Shown: in pieces, positions 1 through 7,400 of the stretch | Position numbering within the stretch: position 1 is the stretch's first letter | Layout: each line of letters begins with the position of its first letter | Assembly (NCBI GenBank): GCA_013205155.1 | Contig: JABMMT010000228.1 | Span: 1 to 8,403 of the forward strand | DNA: 8,403 bases | Source: Betaproteobacteria bacterium | GTDB taxonomy: Bacteria > Pseudomonadota > Gammaproteobacteria > Burkholderiales > Burkholderiaceae | Reading direction: 5' to 3' | Made by a program: the position numbers and the translations under genes | Notes under the pieces: generated by a model | The model's input: only the letters and a program-made list of their open reading frames with translations | What the model was told of the DNA's origin: nothing | Databases searched by the model: none

Positions 1-242
1 ACTGGAATTTGCATATCAAAGCAAATCCTTAGAACTTGGGTAACTTGCTCTTCTGTTTCAGGCAAAGCTACTGCTAGAGGCATACGGCGATAAGCTGCTA
101 ACCCATCGCACTCATAGGGGATTGTGTCCTCAGGCTCCCATAGCAGAGCATGCTCTGGGAGGATAGGGCGTAAGGCAGAAACGAGTCTGGACTGAAGTGC
201 GCTGATGGCAGCTATATCTGGGGGCGGGGTTACCATATTCAT
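1..242 (-). CDS. glcD: Glycolate oxidase FAD-binding subunit GlcD (FAD-linked oxidase), N-terminal fragment cut by window edge
   Basis: Reading the minus strand from the ATG at 242-240 gives 80 uninterrupted codons to the window edge. The peptide begins MNMVTPPPDIAAISALQSRL and carries IPYECDGLAAYR at residues 41-52, followed by a PLAVALPETEEQV stretch. This matches the N-terminus of E. coli GlcD (IPYECDGLSAYR, then PLLVVLP), just before the FAD-binding PCMH domain, which lies outside the window. GlcD is the FAD subunit of the GlcDEF complex, which oxidises glycolate to glyoxylate. GlcE and GlcF are not visible here but would be expected beyond the left edge. A second in-frame ATG lies two codons in (236-234), so the exact start is uncertain. 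No clear Shine-Dalgarno precedes either ATG. The gene diverges from the adenosyltransferase gene across 35 bp. A D-lactate dehydrogenase-like paralogue is possible, but the PYECDGL motif favours GlcD. Confidence 0.87.
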   Translation of the reverse strand, partial: MNMVTPPPDIAAISALQSRLVSALRPILPEHALLWEPEDTIPYECDGLAAYRRMPLAVALPETEEQVTQVLRICFDMQIP

Positions 243-248
243 AAGAAC

Positions 249-254
249 ATTTTA
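249..254 (-). promoter_or_regulatory. Putative -10 element for glcD (TAAAAT)
   Basis: The minus strand reads TAAAAT at 254-249, one mismatch from the sigma-70 consensus TATAAT. Six bases separate it from the ATG at 242, so transcription would be expected to begin at or next to the A of the start codon. No convincing TTGACA-like -35 lies 16-18 bp upstream; that position holds AAGCTT. The call rests on position and hexamer match only, in an AT-rich stretch. Confidence 0.35.
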
Positions 255-264
255 GCCACTTACC

Positions 265-270
265 TATAAT
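265..270 (+). promoter_or_regulatory. Putative -10 element for the adenosyltransferase gene (perfect TATAAT)
   Basis: A perfect TATAAT consensus hexamer lies seven bases before the ATG at 278. The expected transcription start is therefore 277-278, which would leave an mRNA with almost no 5' leader. There is no recognisable Shine-Dalgarno between the hexamer and the ATG, consistent with that reading. No good -35 is present at 16-18 bp spacing, and there is no TG extension, so promoter strength is uncertain. The 35-bp gap is far too short for a cobalamin riboswitch, so no B12-responsive leader is present here. Confidence 0.45.
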
Positions 271-277
271 TAAGCTT

Positions 278-847
278 ATGGGAAATCGATTATCAAAAAT
301 AGCCACCAGAACTGGTGATTCAGGCATGACTGGTCTAGGTGACGGAAGTCGCGTAGAAAAGGACCATTTGCGGGTTTGCGCTATGGGGGACGTCGATGAG
401 TTGAATTCTGAAATCGGCGTTTTGATGACCGAACAGATCCCTGAAAGCATTGCCCCAGAGCTACAAGAGCTGTTTTTGCAGATCCAGCATGATTTATTTG
501 ATTTGGGTGGTGAGCTTTGTATCCCGAATTACAAGCTCCTCAAACCTGAGCATGTTGCCCAATTAGATGTCTGGCTCGAAAAGTACAACAAGCAACTACC
601 CCCACTAACTGAATTTATTTTGCCAGGCGGAACACGTGCTGCTGCGCAAGCTCATGTTTGCCGCACAGTGTGCAGAAGGGCTGAACGCTCGATTGTCCGT
701 TTGGGTTGGGCTGAGCCCTTGTATGACTCTCCACGTCAGTATGTCAATCGCCTCTCAGATTTATTATTTGTTTTATCACGGATACTGAATCGTGCTGCAG
801 GTGGTAGTGATGTGCTGTGGAAGCATGAAAAAAAAGAGACTAAATAA
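278..847 (+). CDS. pduO: PduO-type ATP:cob(I)alamin adenosyltransferase (cob(I)yrinic acid a,c-diamide adenosyltransferase)
   Basis: This cytosolic enzyme transfers the 5'-deoxyadenosyl group of ATP to cob(I)alamin, making the adenosylcobalamin used by B12-dependent mutases. The 189-aa length fits the single-domain family. The N-terminal ATP-binding motif TRTGDSGMTGLG is at residues 10-21. R129, R133, R134 and E136 in the RTVCRRAER segment match the active-site arginines and glutamate known from human MMAB (R186, R190, R191, E193). The C-terminal motif NRLSDLLF is at 157-164. The ATG at 278 is the only canonical start: an in-frame TAA lies at 242-244, and the next methionine (M17) falls inside the ATP-binding motif. 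The Lys-rich tail EKKETK is encoded by the left arm of the downstream terminator. No other cobalamin gene is visible. The family is distinct from CobA/BtuR, so the symbol cobO used by some pipelines would mislead. Confidence 0.93.
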   Translation: MGNRLSKIATRTGDSGMTGLGDGSRVEKDHLRVCAMGDVDELNSEIGVLMTEQIPESIAPELQELFLQIQHDLFDLGGELCIPNYKLLKPEHVAQLDVWLEKYNKQLPPLTEFILPGGTRAAAQAHVCRTVCRRAERSIVRLGWAEPLYDSPRQYVNRLSDLLFVLSRILNRAAGGSDVLWKHEKKETK

Positions 848-860
848 TTTAGTCTCTTTT
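832..860. terminator. Bidirectional intrinsic terminator between the convergent adenosyltransferase gene and aroG
   Basis: A perfect 13-bp inverted repeat has arms at 832-844 (AAAAGAGACTAAA) and 848-860 (TTTAGTCTCTTTT), separated by three bases. Those three bases (845-847) are the TAA stop codon of the plus-strand gene. Excluding the A/T ends, the core stem is 9 bp with three G-C pairs. Read on the minus strand, the core is followed by eight Ts (835-828), a good U-tract located 27 bp past the aroG stop. Read on the plus strand, the tract is shorter (TTTTCT). The hairpin should therefore end the minus-strand operon more efficiently than the plus-strand gene. Confidence 0.8.
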
Positions 861-887
861 CTAGTGCCCACTCATTAATTTTTAGGG

Positions 888-2012
888 TTACTTTTTCTTA
901 CTTCTACGCTTCTTCACAGCATCAGCAAGACGCTCAAGTACTTTTACTGAGTCATCCCAGTTAATGCACGCATCAGTAATGCTCTTGCCATATTCCAGTT
1001 TGGCAGGATCATCTTTTCCAGGTGTAAATTTTTGTGCGCCATCATGAAGATGACTTTCGACCATGACACCAAAAATTTGGTGGGATCCAGACTCAATTTG
1101 CTCGGCAATATTGTCAGCAACTATGATCTGACGCTCATACTTTTTACTGGAGTTTGCGTGAGACAAGTCGACCATTAAACCAGCTGGAAGCTTGGCAGCT
1201 GCTAGCTCTGCACACGCGGTCTGGACGAATTGTGCTTCATAGTTAGGTTCTTTACCGCCGCGCAAAATCACGTGACAGTCTTTATTGCCCTTGGTTTCCA
1301 CTACAGCGACTTGACCATTCTTATGAATAGAAAGAAAGTGGTGCGGACGACTTGCAGCCTGTATAGCATCCGTTGCAATTTTGATGTTGCCATCAGTACC
1401 ATTTTTAAAACCAATTGGAGTTGATAAACCAGATGCCAGTTCACGATGTACTTGGCTTTCGGTAGTGCGTGCACCAATAGCGCCCCAAGAAATCAGATCA
1501 GCAATATATTGTGGAGAAATCACGTCAAGGAATTCACTACCTGCCGGCATACCAAGACGATTAATTTCTATCAGGACTTGGCGGGCAAGGCGCAGACCTT
1601 CTTCGATGCGATAGCTCTCATCTAAATAAGGGTCATTGATTAAGCCCTTCCAACCAACTGTGGTGCGTGGCTTTTCAAAATAGACCCGCATCACAATTTC
1701 TAATTCTCCAGCAAAACGCTTACGCTCTGCTAAGAGGCGATGGCAGTATTCCAACGCTGCTCTTGGGTCATGAATCGAGCAGGGACCGATGACGATGAGT
1801 AAACGATCATCTTTGCCATGAATAATGTCTCGAATCTTCTTTCGGGTTTTGCTAATCAGTGCTTCCGTTGGAGTGCCTGAAATAGGAAAAAAACGAATCA
1901 AGTGCTCTGGCGGAGGCAGAATTGAAATATTGTGAATACGTTGATCGTCAGTATCCGAGGTCTTATCAACGGCGGAGTACCAATTAGCGGGATTAGTGTT
2001 GTGTTGGCTCAT
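888..2012 (-). CDS. aroG: Class I 3-deoxy-7-phosphoheptulonate (DAHP) synthase, AroG-like
   Basis: The enzyme condenses phosphoenolpyruvate with erythrose 4-phosphate to DAHP, the committing step of the shikimate pathway, in the cytosol. The 374-aa protein aligns with the E. coli isozymes throughout. It has GPCSIHDP at 76-83, RVYFEKPRTTVGWKGLINDP at 109-128, and ARTTESQVHREL at 181-192. Metal ligands are C78, H285, E319 and D347, matching E. coli AroG C61, H268, E302 and D326. It is longer than E. coli AroG (350 aa) through about 17 extra N-terminal residues and a 4-residue insertion between the last two ligands. RGGKEPNY, SHANSSKK and YGKSITDACI resemble AroG more than AroF, but feedback specificity (Phe, Tyr or Trp) cannot be proved. 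The start is the 5'-most ATG: an in-frame TAA lies 12 nt upstream. It is the last gene of the run, 30 bp after tldD, with no clear Shine-Dalgarno. Confidence 0.95.
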   Translation of the reverse strand: MSQHNTNPANWYSAVDKTSDTDDQRIHNISILPPPEHLIRFFPISGTPTEALISKTRKKIRDIIHGKDDRLLIVIGPCSIHDPRAALEYCHRLLAERKRFAGELEIVMRVYFEKPRTTVGWKGLINDPYLDESYRIEEGLRLARQVLIEINRLGMPAGSEFLDVISPQYIADLISWGAIGARTTESQVHRELASGLSTPIGFKNGTDGNIKIATDAIQAASRPHHFLSIHKNGQVAVVETKGNKDCHVILRGGKEPNYEAQFVQTACAELAAAKLPAGLMVDLSHANSSKKYERQIIVADNIAEQIESGSHQIFGVMVESHLHDGAQKFTPGKDDPAKLEYGKSITDACINWDDSVKVLERLADAVKKRRSKKK

Positions 2013-2018
2013 ACGACT

Positions 2019-2024
2019 ATTTTA
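2019..2024 (-). promoter_or_regulatory. Possible internal -10 element before aroG (TAAAAT)
   Basis: In the 30-bp tldD-aroG gap the minus strand reads TAAAAT at 2024-2019, six bases before the ATG at 2012. This is the same hexamer and spacing as before glcD. It could give aroG its own nearly leaderless transcript in addition to read-through from the operon. No -35-like sequence lies at standard distance, and the hexamer overlaps an in-frame TAA that would serve no other purpose. Treat as a candidate only. Confidence 0.25.
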
Positions 2025-2042
2025 AGCCGTAATTAGGCAATA

Positions 2043-3533
2043 CTAGGCAGTTCCGCCCACCGTAAGGCTGTCAATCCTTAGGGTGGGCTGGCCAACACCC
2101 ACTGGAACGCTCTGCCCCTCCTTGCCGCAAACCCCCACGCCGCTATCTAATTTGAGGTCATTGCCGATCATGGAAACCTGTTTTAGGGACTCTGGTCCGC
2201 TGCCGATGATGGTGGCCCCTTTGACTGGATATTGAATTTTTCCGTTTTCTACCCAATAGGCTTCAGATGCAGAAAAAACAAATTTTCCGCTAGTAATGTC
2301 CACCTGACCACCCCCAAAATTGACCGCATACAGGCCCCTTTTAATACTGGCCACAATTTCTTGTGGATCATCTTTGCCGGCCAACATATAAGTATTGGTC
2401 ATGCGTGGCATCGGTAATGAAGCAAAACTTTCTCTGCGGCCATTACCCGTAAGCGGCATCTTCATCAGGCGCGCGTTCAGGCTATCTTGAATATAGCCCT
2501 TCAAAATACCATCTTCAATTAAGGTAGTGCATTGGGTGGGCGTACCTTCATCATCAATATTGAGTGAGCCCCTGCGACCTGATAGCGTCCCATCATCAAC
2601 CACAGTGACACCCTTAGCCGCCACACGTTGACCAATACGTCCAGCAAAGGCAGATGAACCTTTACGGTTGAAGTCACCCTCCAGACCATGACCAACTGCT
2701 TCATGGAGTAAGACGCCTGGCCAACCTGGACCCATGACTACGGTCATCGGTCCAGCAGGAGCAGGTCGTGAATCTAAGTTAGTTAGGGCACCATCTACCG
2801 CTTCATCAACATAACGATTGATCAGTGCAGCATCAAAGTATTGATAATCGTGACGCGCTCCGCCACCAGAGGAGCCGGATTCACGCCGACCGTTTTGTTC
2901 AGCAATGACATGAACTGAGACACGGACTAATGGACGAATGTCAGCGGCTAGTAATCCATCGGCACGCACGACTAAGATCACATCAAATTCACCAGCCAAA
3001 CTTGCCATCACTTGAATAATGCGAGGATCACGGGCTTTTGCACGTCGCTCAATGCTTTCAAGAAGCGCAATCTTTTCTTTGGGTTGTAAAGAGTCTAGAG
3101 GATTGATATCGGAATAGAGTTTGTTCGAGAGGGGATTAAAGAGTTTGCTGGCAACGGCTTGTTTGCCACCTTCTGGCCCGATAACGCGTGTTGCCTTCGC
3201 TGCTTTATTGAGCGCTTCTAAATTAATTTCATCAGAATAAGCAAAGGCAGTCTTATCGCCATAAATTGCACGTACCCCAACGCCTTGATCAATATTGAAG
3301 CTGCCAGATTTCACAATGCCTTCTTCAAGGCTCCAGCTTTCGCTACGGGTGTGTTGAAAGTACAGATCGGCATCGTCTAGGCGATGTGTAAACATATCGC
3401 TAAAAGTACGATGAAGATCTTGTTCTGTGAGTCCCGTGGGTTCTAGCAAAATTGATTTCGCTACTTTCAGGAGATCGGCTTGTTTTTTAGCTTTGGTCCA
3501 ATGATTTGGAAACAGTGCTTCTGGTGCATTCAT
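2043..3533 (-). CDS. tldD: Metallopeptidase subunit TldD
   Basis: TldD is the zinc-bearing subunit of the TldD/TldE (PmbA) heterodimeric peptidase. In enterobacteria that complex degrades unfolded peptides, matures microcin B17 and removes the CcdA antitoxin. The 496-aa protein aligns over its whole length with E. coli TldD (481 aa), with about 15 extra N-terminal residues. The metal site HEAVGHGLEGDF is at 277-288, with ligands H277 and H282 and catalytic E278. The third ligand, C469, sits in GVGVCGKEGQSVPVGVGQPT, and the C-terminus TVGGTA is the same as in E. coli. The start at 3533 is well bounded: an in-frame TAA lies two codons upstream. Only a weak GAAAGA-like ribosome site is present, 12 nt before the ATG. 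It follows the amidase gene by 24 bp and precedes aroG by 30 bp. The partner tldE/pmbA is not in this window, nor is any RiPP precursor. Confidence 0.96.
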   Translation of the reverse strand: MNAPEALFPNHWTKAKKQADLLKVAKSILLEPTGLTEQDLHRTFSDMFTHRLDDADLYFQHTRSESWSLEEGIVKSGSFNIDQGVGVRAIYGDKTAFAYSDEINLEALNKAAKATRVIGPEGGKQAVASKLFNPLSNKLYSDINPLDSLQPKEKIALLESIERRAKARDPRIIQVMASLAGEFDVILVVRADGLLAADIRPLVRVSVHVIAEQNGRRESGSSGGGARHDYQYFDAALINRYVDEAVDGALTNLDSRPAPAGPMTVVMGPGWPGVLLHEAVGHGLEGDFNRKGSSAFAGRIGQRVAAKGVTVVDDGTLSGRRGSLNIDDEGTPTQCTTLIEDGILKGYIQDSLNARLMKMPLTGNGRRESFASLPMPRMTNTYMLAGKDDPQEIVASIKRGLYAVNFGGGQVDITSGKFVFSASEAYWVENGKIQYPVKGATIIGSGPESLKQVSMIGNDLKLDSGVGVCGKEGQSVPVGVGQPTLRIDSLTVGGTA

Positions 3534-3557
3534 TGATTAGAAAAATCTTTCGGTGAT

Positions 3558-4391
3558 TTAAAGCTTTCGATGGGTCAGTGCAGGTAACTTAGAGCGTACC
3601 TCGTTTAATTTATCTTTGCACAATACCCCAGAAATAAAACCTTCACCTTCAGGGAGATTGGCAAAAACATCGCCCCAAGGGTCAATGAGCATGCTATGCC
3701 CCCATGTACGCCGTTGATTGAGGTGGGTACCGCCCTGAGCTGAAGCCAGAACGTAGCATTGATTCTCAATCGCCCGTGCACGCAGCAGAATTTCCCAATG
3801 GTCTTTACCCGTCGTATAGGTAAAAGCCGCAGGAATAATATGGCAATCCACTTGACCTAAGGCCCTGTAAAGCTCTGGAAAACGCAGGTCATAGCAGATG
3901 CTCAGTCCAAAAATCCACTCTTGTGTACCGATAGCAATCTTTAGTACGGCTGGCTCATTGCCCGCTTCAATCGTTTCAGATTCTTGATAGCGCTCAGTTT
4001 CAGTCTGAAATCCAAATAAATGAATTTTGTCGTAACGCGCAATCGTCTCACCATGTGGATTGAAGACTAGAGTGGTGTTCAGTACTTTTTGTGGGTCACC
4101 AGCCTCCAAGGGAATAGTTCCTGCAACTAAATAAATTCCATTATCTTTTGCAATTGCCGAAAGTTGTGCCTGAATAGGGCCATTTCCAAAGGGCTCTCGA
4201 GCTTGAACCTTATCGGTATCTTTTAAGCCCATCAAGCAAAAATATTCAGGTAAGACAGCAAGCTGAGCGCCTTCTTCAGCTGCAACTTTAATTAATCTAG
4301 CAGCCGTATTGAGGTTCTCCTGTAGCACGGGAGTCGATACCATTTGGATAGACGCGATCTTAATATCGGTAAAATTTTCACTATGATTCAT
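3558..4391 (-). CDS. Carbon-nitrogen hydrolase of the nitrilase superfamily, Nit1/Nit2 (YbeM-like) amidase
   Basis: This 277-aa protein is a complete nitrilase-superfamily hydrolase. The catalytic triad is visible as E49 (LPEY), K122 (YDKIHLF) and C166 (GLSICYDLRFPELYR). Further family segments are HWEILLRARAIENQCYV (198-214) and RRTWGHSMLIDPWG (227-240). Members of the Nit1/YbeM branch hydrolyse deaminated glutathione (a repair reaction); the Nit2 branch acts as an omega-amidase on alpha-ketoglutaramate or alpha-ketosuccinamate. The sequence suits this small cytosolic amidase group, and I lean towards the deaminated glutathione amidase branch, but the substrate cannot be settled by eye. The ATG overlaps the yhdP stop as ATGA, which points to translational coupling. 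About nine residues precede the usual family start (KIASIQMVSTP). Its place between yhdP and tldD agrees with an arrangement I recall from other Burkholderiales. Confidence 0.93.
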   Translation of the reverse strand: MNHSENFTDIKIASIQMVSTPVLQENLNTAARLIKVAAEEGAQLAVLPEYFCLMGLKDTDKVQAREPFGNGPIQAQLSAIAKDNGIYLVAGTIPLEAGDPQKVLNTTLVFNPHGETIARYDKIHLFGFQTETERYQESETIEAGNEPAVLKIAIGTQEWIFGLSICYDLRFPELYRALGQVDCHIIPAAFTYTTGKDHWEILLRARAIENQCYVLASAQGGTHLNQRRTWGHSMLIDPWGDVFANLPEGEGFISGVLCKDKLNEVRSKLPALTHRKL

Positions 4392-4401
4392 GATGGAGGT
4401 G
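4388..4401 (-). other. ATGA stop-start overlap of yhdP and the amidase gene, preceded by an anti-Shine-Dalgarno-like sequence
   Basis: On the minus strand, ATGA at 4391-4388 contains both the amidase ATG and the yhdP TGA. Three bases upstream, the mRNA would read CACCUCC (4401-4395), which has the sequence of the 16S rRNA 3' tail itself and not of its complement. A conventional Shine-Dalgarno is therefore absent at the usual position. Initiation probably relies on ribosomes terminating on yhdP and restarting. Confidence 0.7.
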
Positions 4402-7400
4402 ACGAACTGTTCGATGCGGGTTTGCTTTGTTCTTTTAAAAGATCCTTACTACGAATCTTATCCATAGTCTCTGAGTCGATAGGTTGTCCTTGTTGATTCA
4501 AGGGAATCACCTCAGGATTTTTCCAAGACCCCTGAACCAAATAGTCTGATTGAAAATTACGGTTAATTTGACTGGTAATTAGATATTGCCCAATGAGAGC
4601 GCTTAAACCAATAATGGGGTTAATCGCAAAAGCAGCTAATGAACCAGCTGTTGCATCAATAGTAGGGAAGATGGTAATTCGTAAATCTTGAGTTTGTTTC
4701 GGAATGTTAATTTGACCATTCATCGCGACACGAGCCTGATTCAGTTCTATCTTAAATTGCTTTGCCTGCGCAATGCCTTGATTGATGTCAAAACTGCCGT
4801 TAATCGAGTTGAAGCTAGTTCCCTTGGCTGCAATATTTCCAACGCTACCTTGTAAATCAAGAGTGGCGAATTTCAGCAGACTTTGTAAGCTCAAAACATC
4901 CAGAAGTTGAGCGCCACTGGTATCAACATCTAACAGTCGACCTTTTATCAGATTTAAATTTGCCTGACCTTTTAGAGAGTCGAATTGTGGGTTAAATGGT
5001 GAGCCATCCCACTCAACCGCTGCATTCACTTTACCTTGCCCGCCCTCAACTAATTTTTTATCACTCCAGTGAGTAATGAGTTGTCCGGCATTCTTCACAT
5101 CCATATCAAAGTTGAGTTGGGTATGCTCAGATTGATTTTGGCTAGCACCACTCCACTGGCCAGTAATTTTGGATTCACCTTCGGGGTTAATGGTTTGAAT
5201 GGAGTCAATCGTGAGTGCGTTATTGCCTGAGATAGTCTTGATTTTGAATTGACCAAGATTTGCCTTGAACCAAGAAAAATCCTCTATCGATAAATCGAGA
5301 CTAGGAATGCTGTCAGGACCGCGCGTCGTCTGATTTGATGTATTACTGGCAGTGGGCTTAATCAATTCAGTTGGTACATCTGGCACGTGTAGGCGACTGA
5401 ATATTCCAGAAAGTATGCCGTTAGGATTTGCTTGGTTAGCGCCTTGGTACTGAATCTGCCCATTAATCTGAGGCGCATTAATACGCATTTGTAACGCACT
5501 GTGCTGCTGACTGGCGGAAATATTTAAATCCTCCCATATTCGATCAATCAAGGTTAATTTTTTCACTTGCGCTGTTATTTCTAGACTGTTAGCGCTGGAA
5601 TCATCTGCCTTGGTTTGAACATTATTTTTATCTTGATGCCCAAAAAAATCAATCCAGGAATCTACATCCAGTTCATTAGCGACTAAATTTAAATTAAACC
5701 CTTGTTGCGAAAGAATGGCTGGGGCGCCGACTCCAAGGGCTGAGCGTACCTCACCATCCTGATTGAGTTCGCCTTGTATAGCGAAGACATCTCCAAGATT
5801 ACCGATCCAGCTAGCATCCGCAGATCCTGCTTGAGTCGTGGGGTTAGTCTTAATGGTGACTTGACCCAAGAGGGGAGCCCCTTTCAGCTTTTGAGCCGGT
5901 ATTGGCGCAGCGCTTGCCCAGTCGCGCAGATCAAATTTTAGGTTGGTTTCGCTTCCAGACTTATTAAAACTCAGAACACCTTCATATTTAGCGGCACCAC
6001 TCATCGCATCAAGCAGGGAAACGGACTCAGACTTCACCGCATTGGAAAAATAATCTCTAATAAAATTTGCAGAAATATCGCCGACAATACTGTAGTTCTG
6101 AGCGCCTGCAGATGATGGTGCTGTAGCAATCTTGAGATTACCTCCTAAGAATTTGGCACTCACATCTTCAAACTGAGGGTTGATATCGGTAATCCGAATT
6201 TTTCCTTTAAGGTTTTCAAGGGGTGGAAAACTGGCCCATTGCGCATTATTACCAGGCAAATTGAGTTTGATATCAACTTTAGTGTCCTCGTTGCCTGAAA
6301 GGGGAATTTTTAAGCCCAGCTCAATACTGGTATTACCAGTTACGCGTAAATTCTTTTCAAGGCTAGCCTGCTTTTTCCCTACTGGTGAAGCAAATAAATA
6401 TTCCAGCATTTGAGGTGCTTCACCTTGGACGTTGCCATTGACGGAGAGCACTAATTGCTTAGCGCTAACACTTGGAATTTCGGCATGAAATTGACTCATT
6501 GCAACTTGTTTGTAATTACCTTGACTAATGTCTACGGTAAATAACTCATTTTGCATAGCGATGAGTCCATTGACATTAGTAAATGCAGACCATACTCCTT
6601 GATTGCTTGGTAGGGTAGGTAGAGGGCTATAGGTCGCCGCAGTGATCGGTAGATTAAAAGTAAATTCCCCAGTGCTGCCTTTAGGAAAAGGGATTTTGTT
6701 TGGATCACCTTTAATATGCAGCTTACCCTTCTGGATATCGCCTGCACTGAACGCTTTGCTTAGATAGTAATGAGTATCTTTATCCATATTGATCGGAAGA
6801 TAGCGGTGCGCAGTAGCAAGTTTAGCTGTTGGAAAGTCCATGTCTAATGACATTAGGTCGGCTTGACCTTTGCCCCCAAGCACATAATTGAGATCGAGTT
6901 TCGTTGTTATTTCTGAGTTACTTAAGGCTAGATCTTTAGCAGTCACAACCCAATTACCTTTTGTTTTCACCCAAGAAATTTGGCCTTTGGCAAGATCCAA
7001 TTTAATTTTAGGATCCGCAAGGAGATCATTGACTTCTAAGCCTAGGTTATTCGAGTCGACAGTAAAGCTGCCCTGATTTTGATTGCTAGAAATAAATCCA
7101 GAAAGATTACTTACCGAAGGCATAGATTTATTCACGCCCGTGAAGCTTAGATTGATGAGTTTGCCGCTCACCGTGAAATCTAATTTATTCGATTTGAACC
7201 AATTGCCGGGTAGCTTGAGAGTGGAAAGCGCCGATTTACTTTCTGACCAGTTGATGTCTAAGTTCTGGAGCTCACCATTGGCCTGAGAGTCTTTGATCCA
7301 GCGCTGTACTTTTTTAGAGAGCGGAAGATTAAGGGCAAATAAAGCAATATCTTTTACTAATATTTTTGGAGAAGAAAAGCCAAATTTCTTAATTTCACCA

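Noticed and set aside
144..157. Perfect 14-bp palindrome CAGAGCATGCTCTG inside glcD
   Set aside because: It lies within codons for the PEHALLW region, one such palindrome is expected by chance in a window of this size, and I see no second copy.
243..277. Cobalamin riboswitch upstream of the adenosyltransferase gene
   Set aside because: The gap is 35 bp, far below riboswitch length, and lacks any B12-box-like sequence.
130..450. A 106-codon open frame on the minus strand spanning the glcD start and the adenosyltransferase gene
   Set aside because: It overlaps two well-supported genes in other frames, crosses their promoter gap, and its peptide resembles no family I recognise.
4395..4467. Plus-strand GGAGGT at 4395-4400 followed by a 17-codon frame starting near 4414
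   Set aside because: The GGAGGT is the complement of the YhdP C-terminal codons, spacing to the ATG is too long (13 nt), and the peptide is very short and antisense to yhdP.
6180..7286. Several 60-77 codon frames on the plus strand opposite yhdP
   Set aside because: They are antisense to a continuous, recognisable gene, have no ribosome sites of note, and their peptides look like frame shadows.
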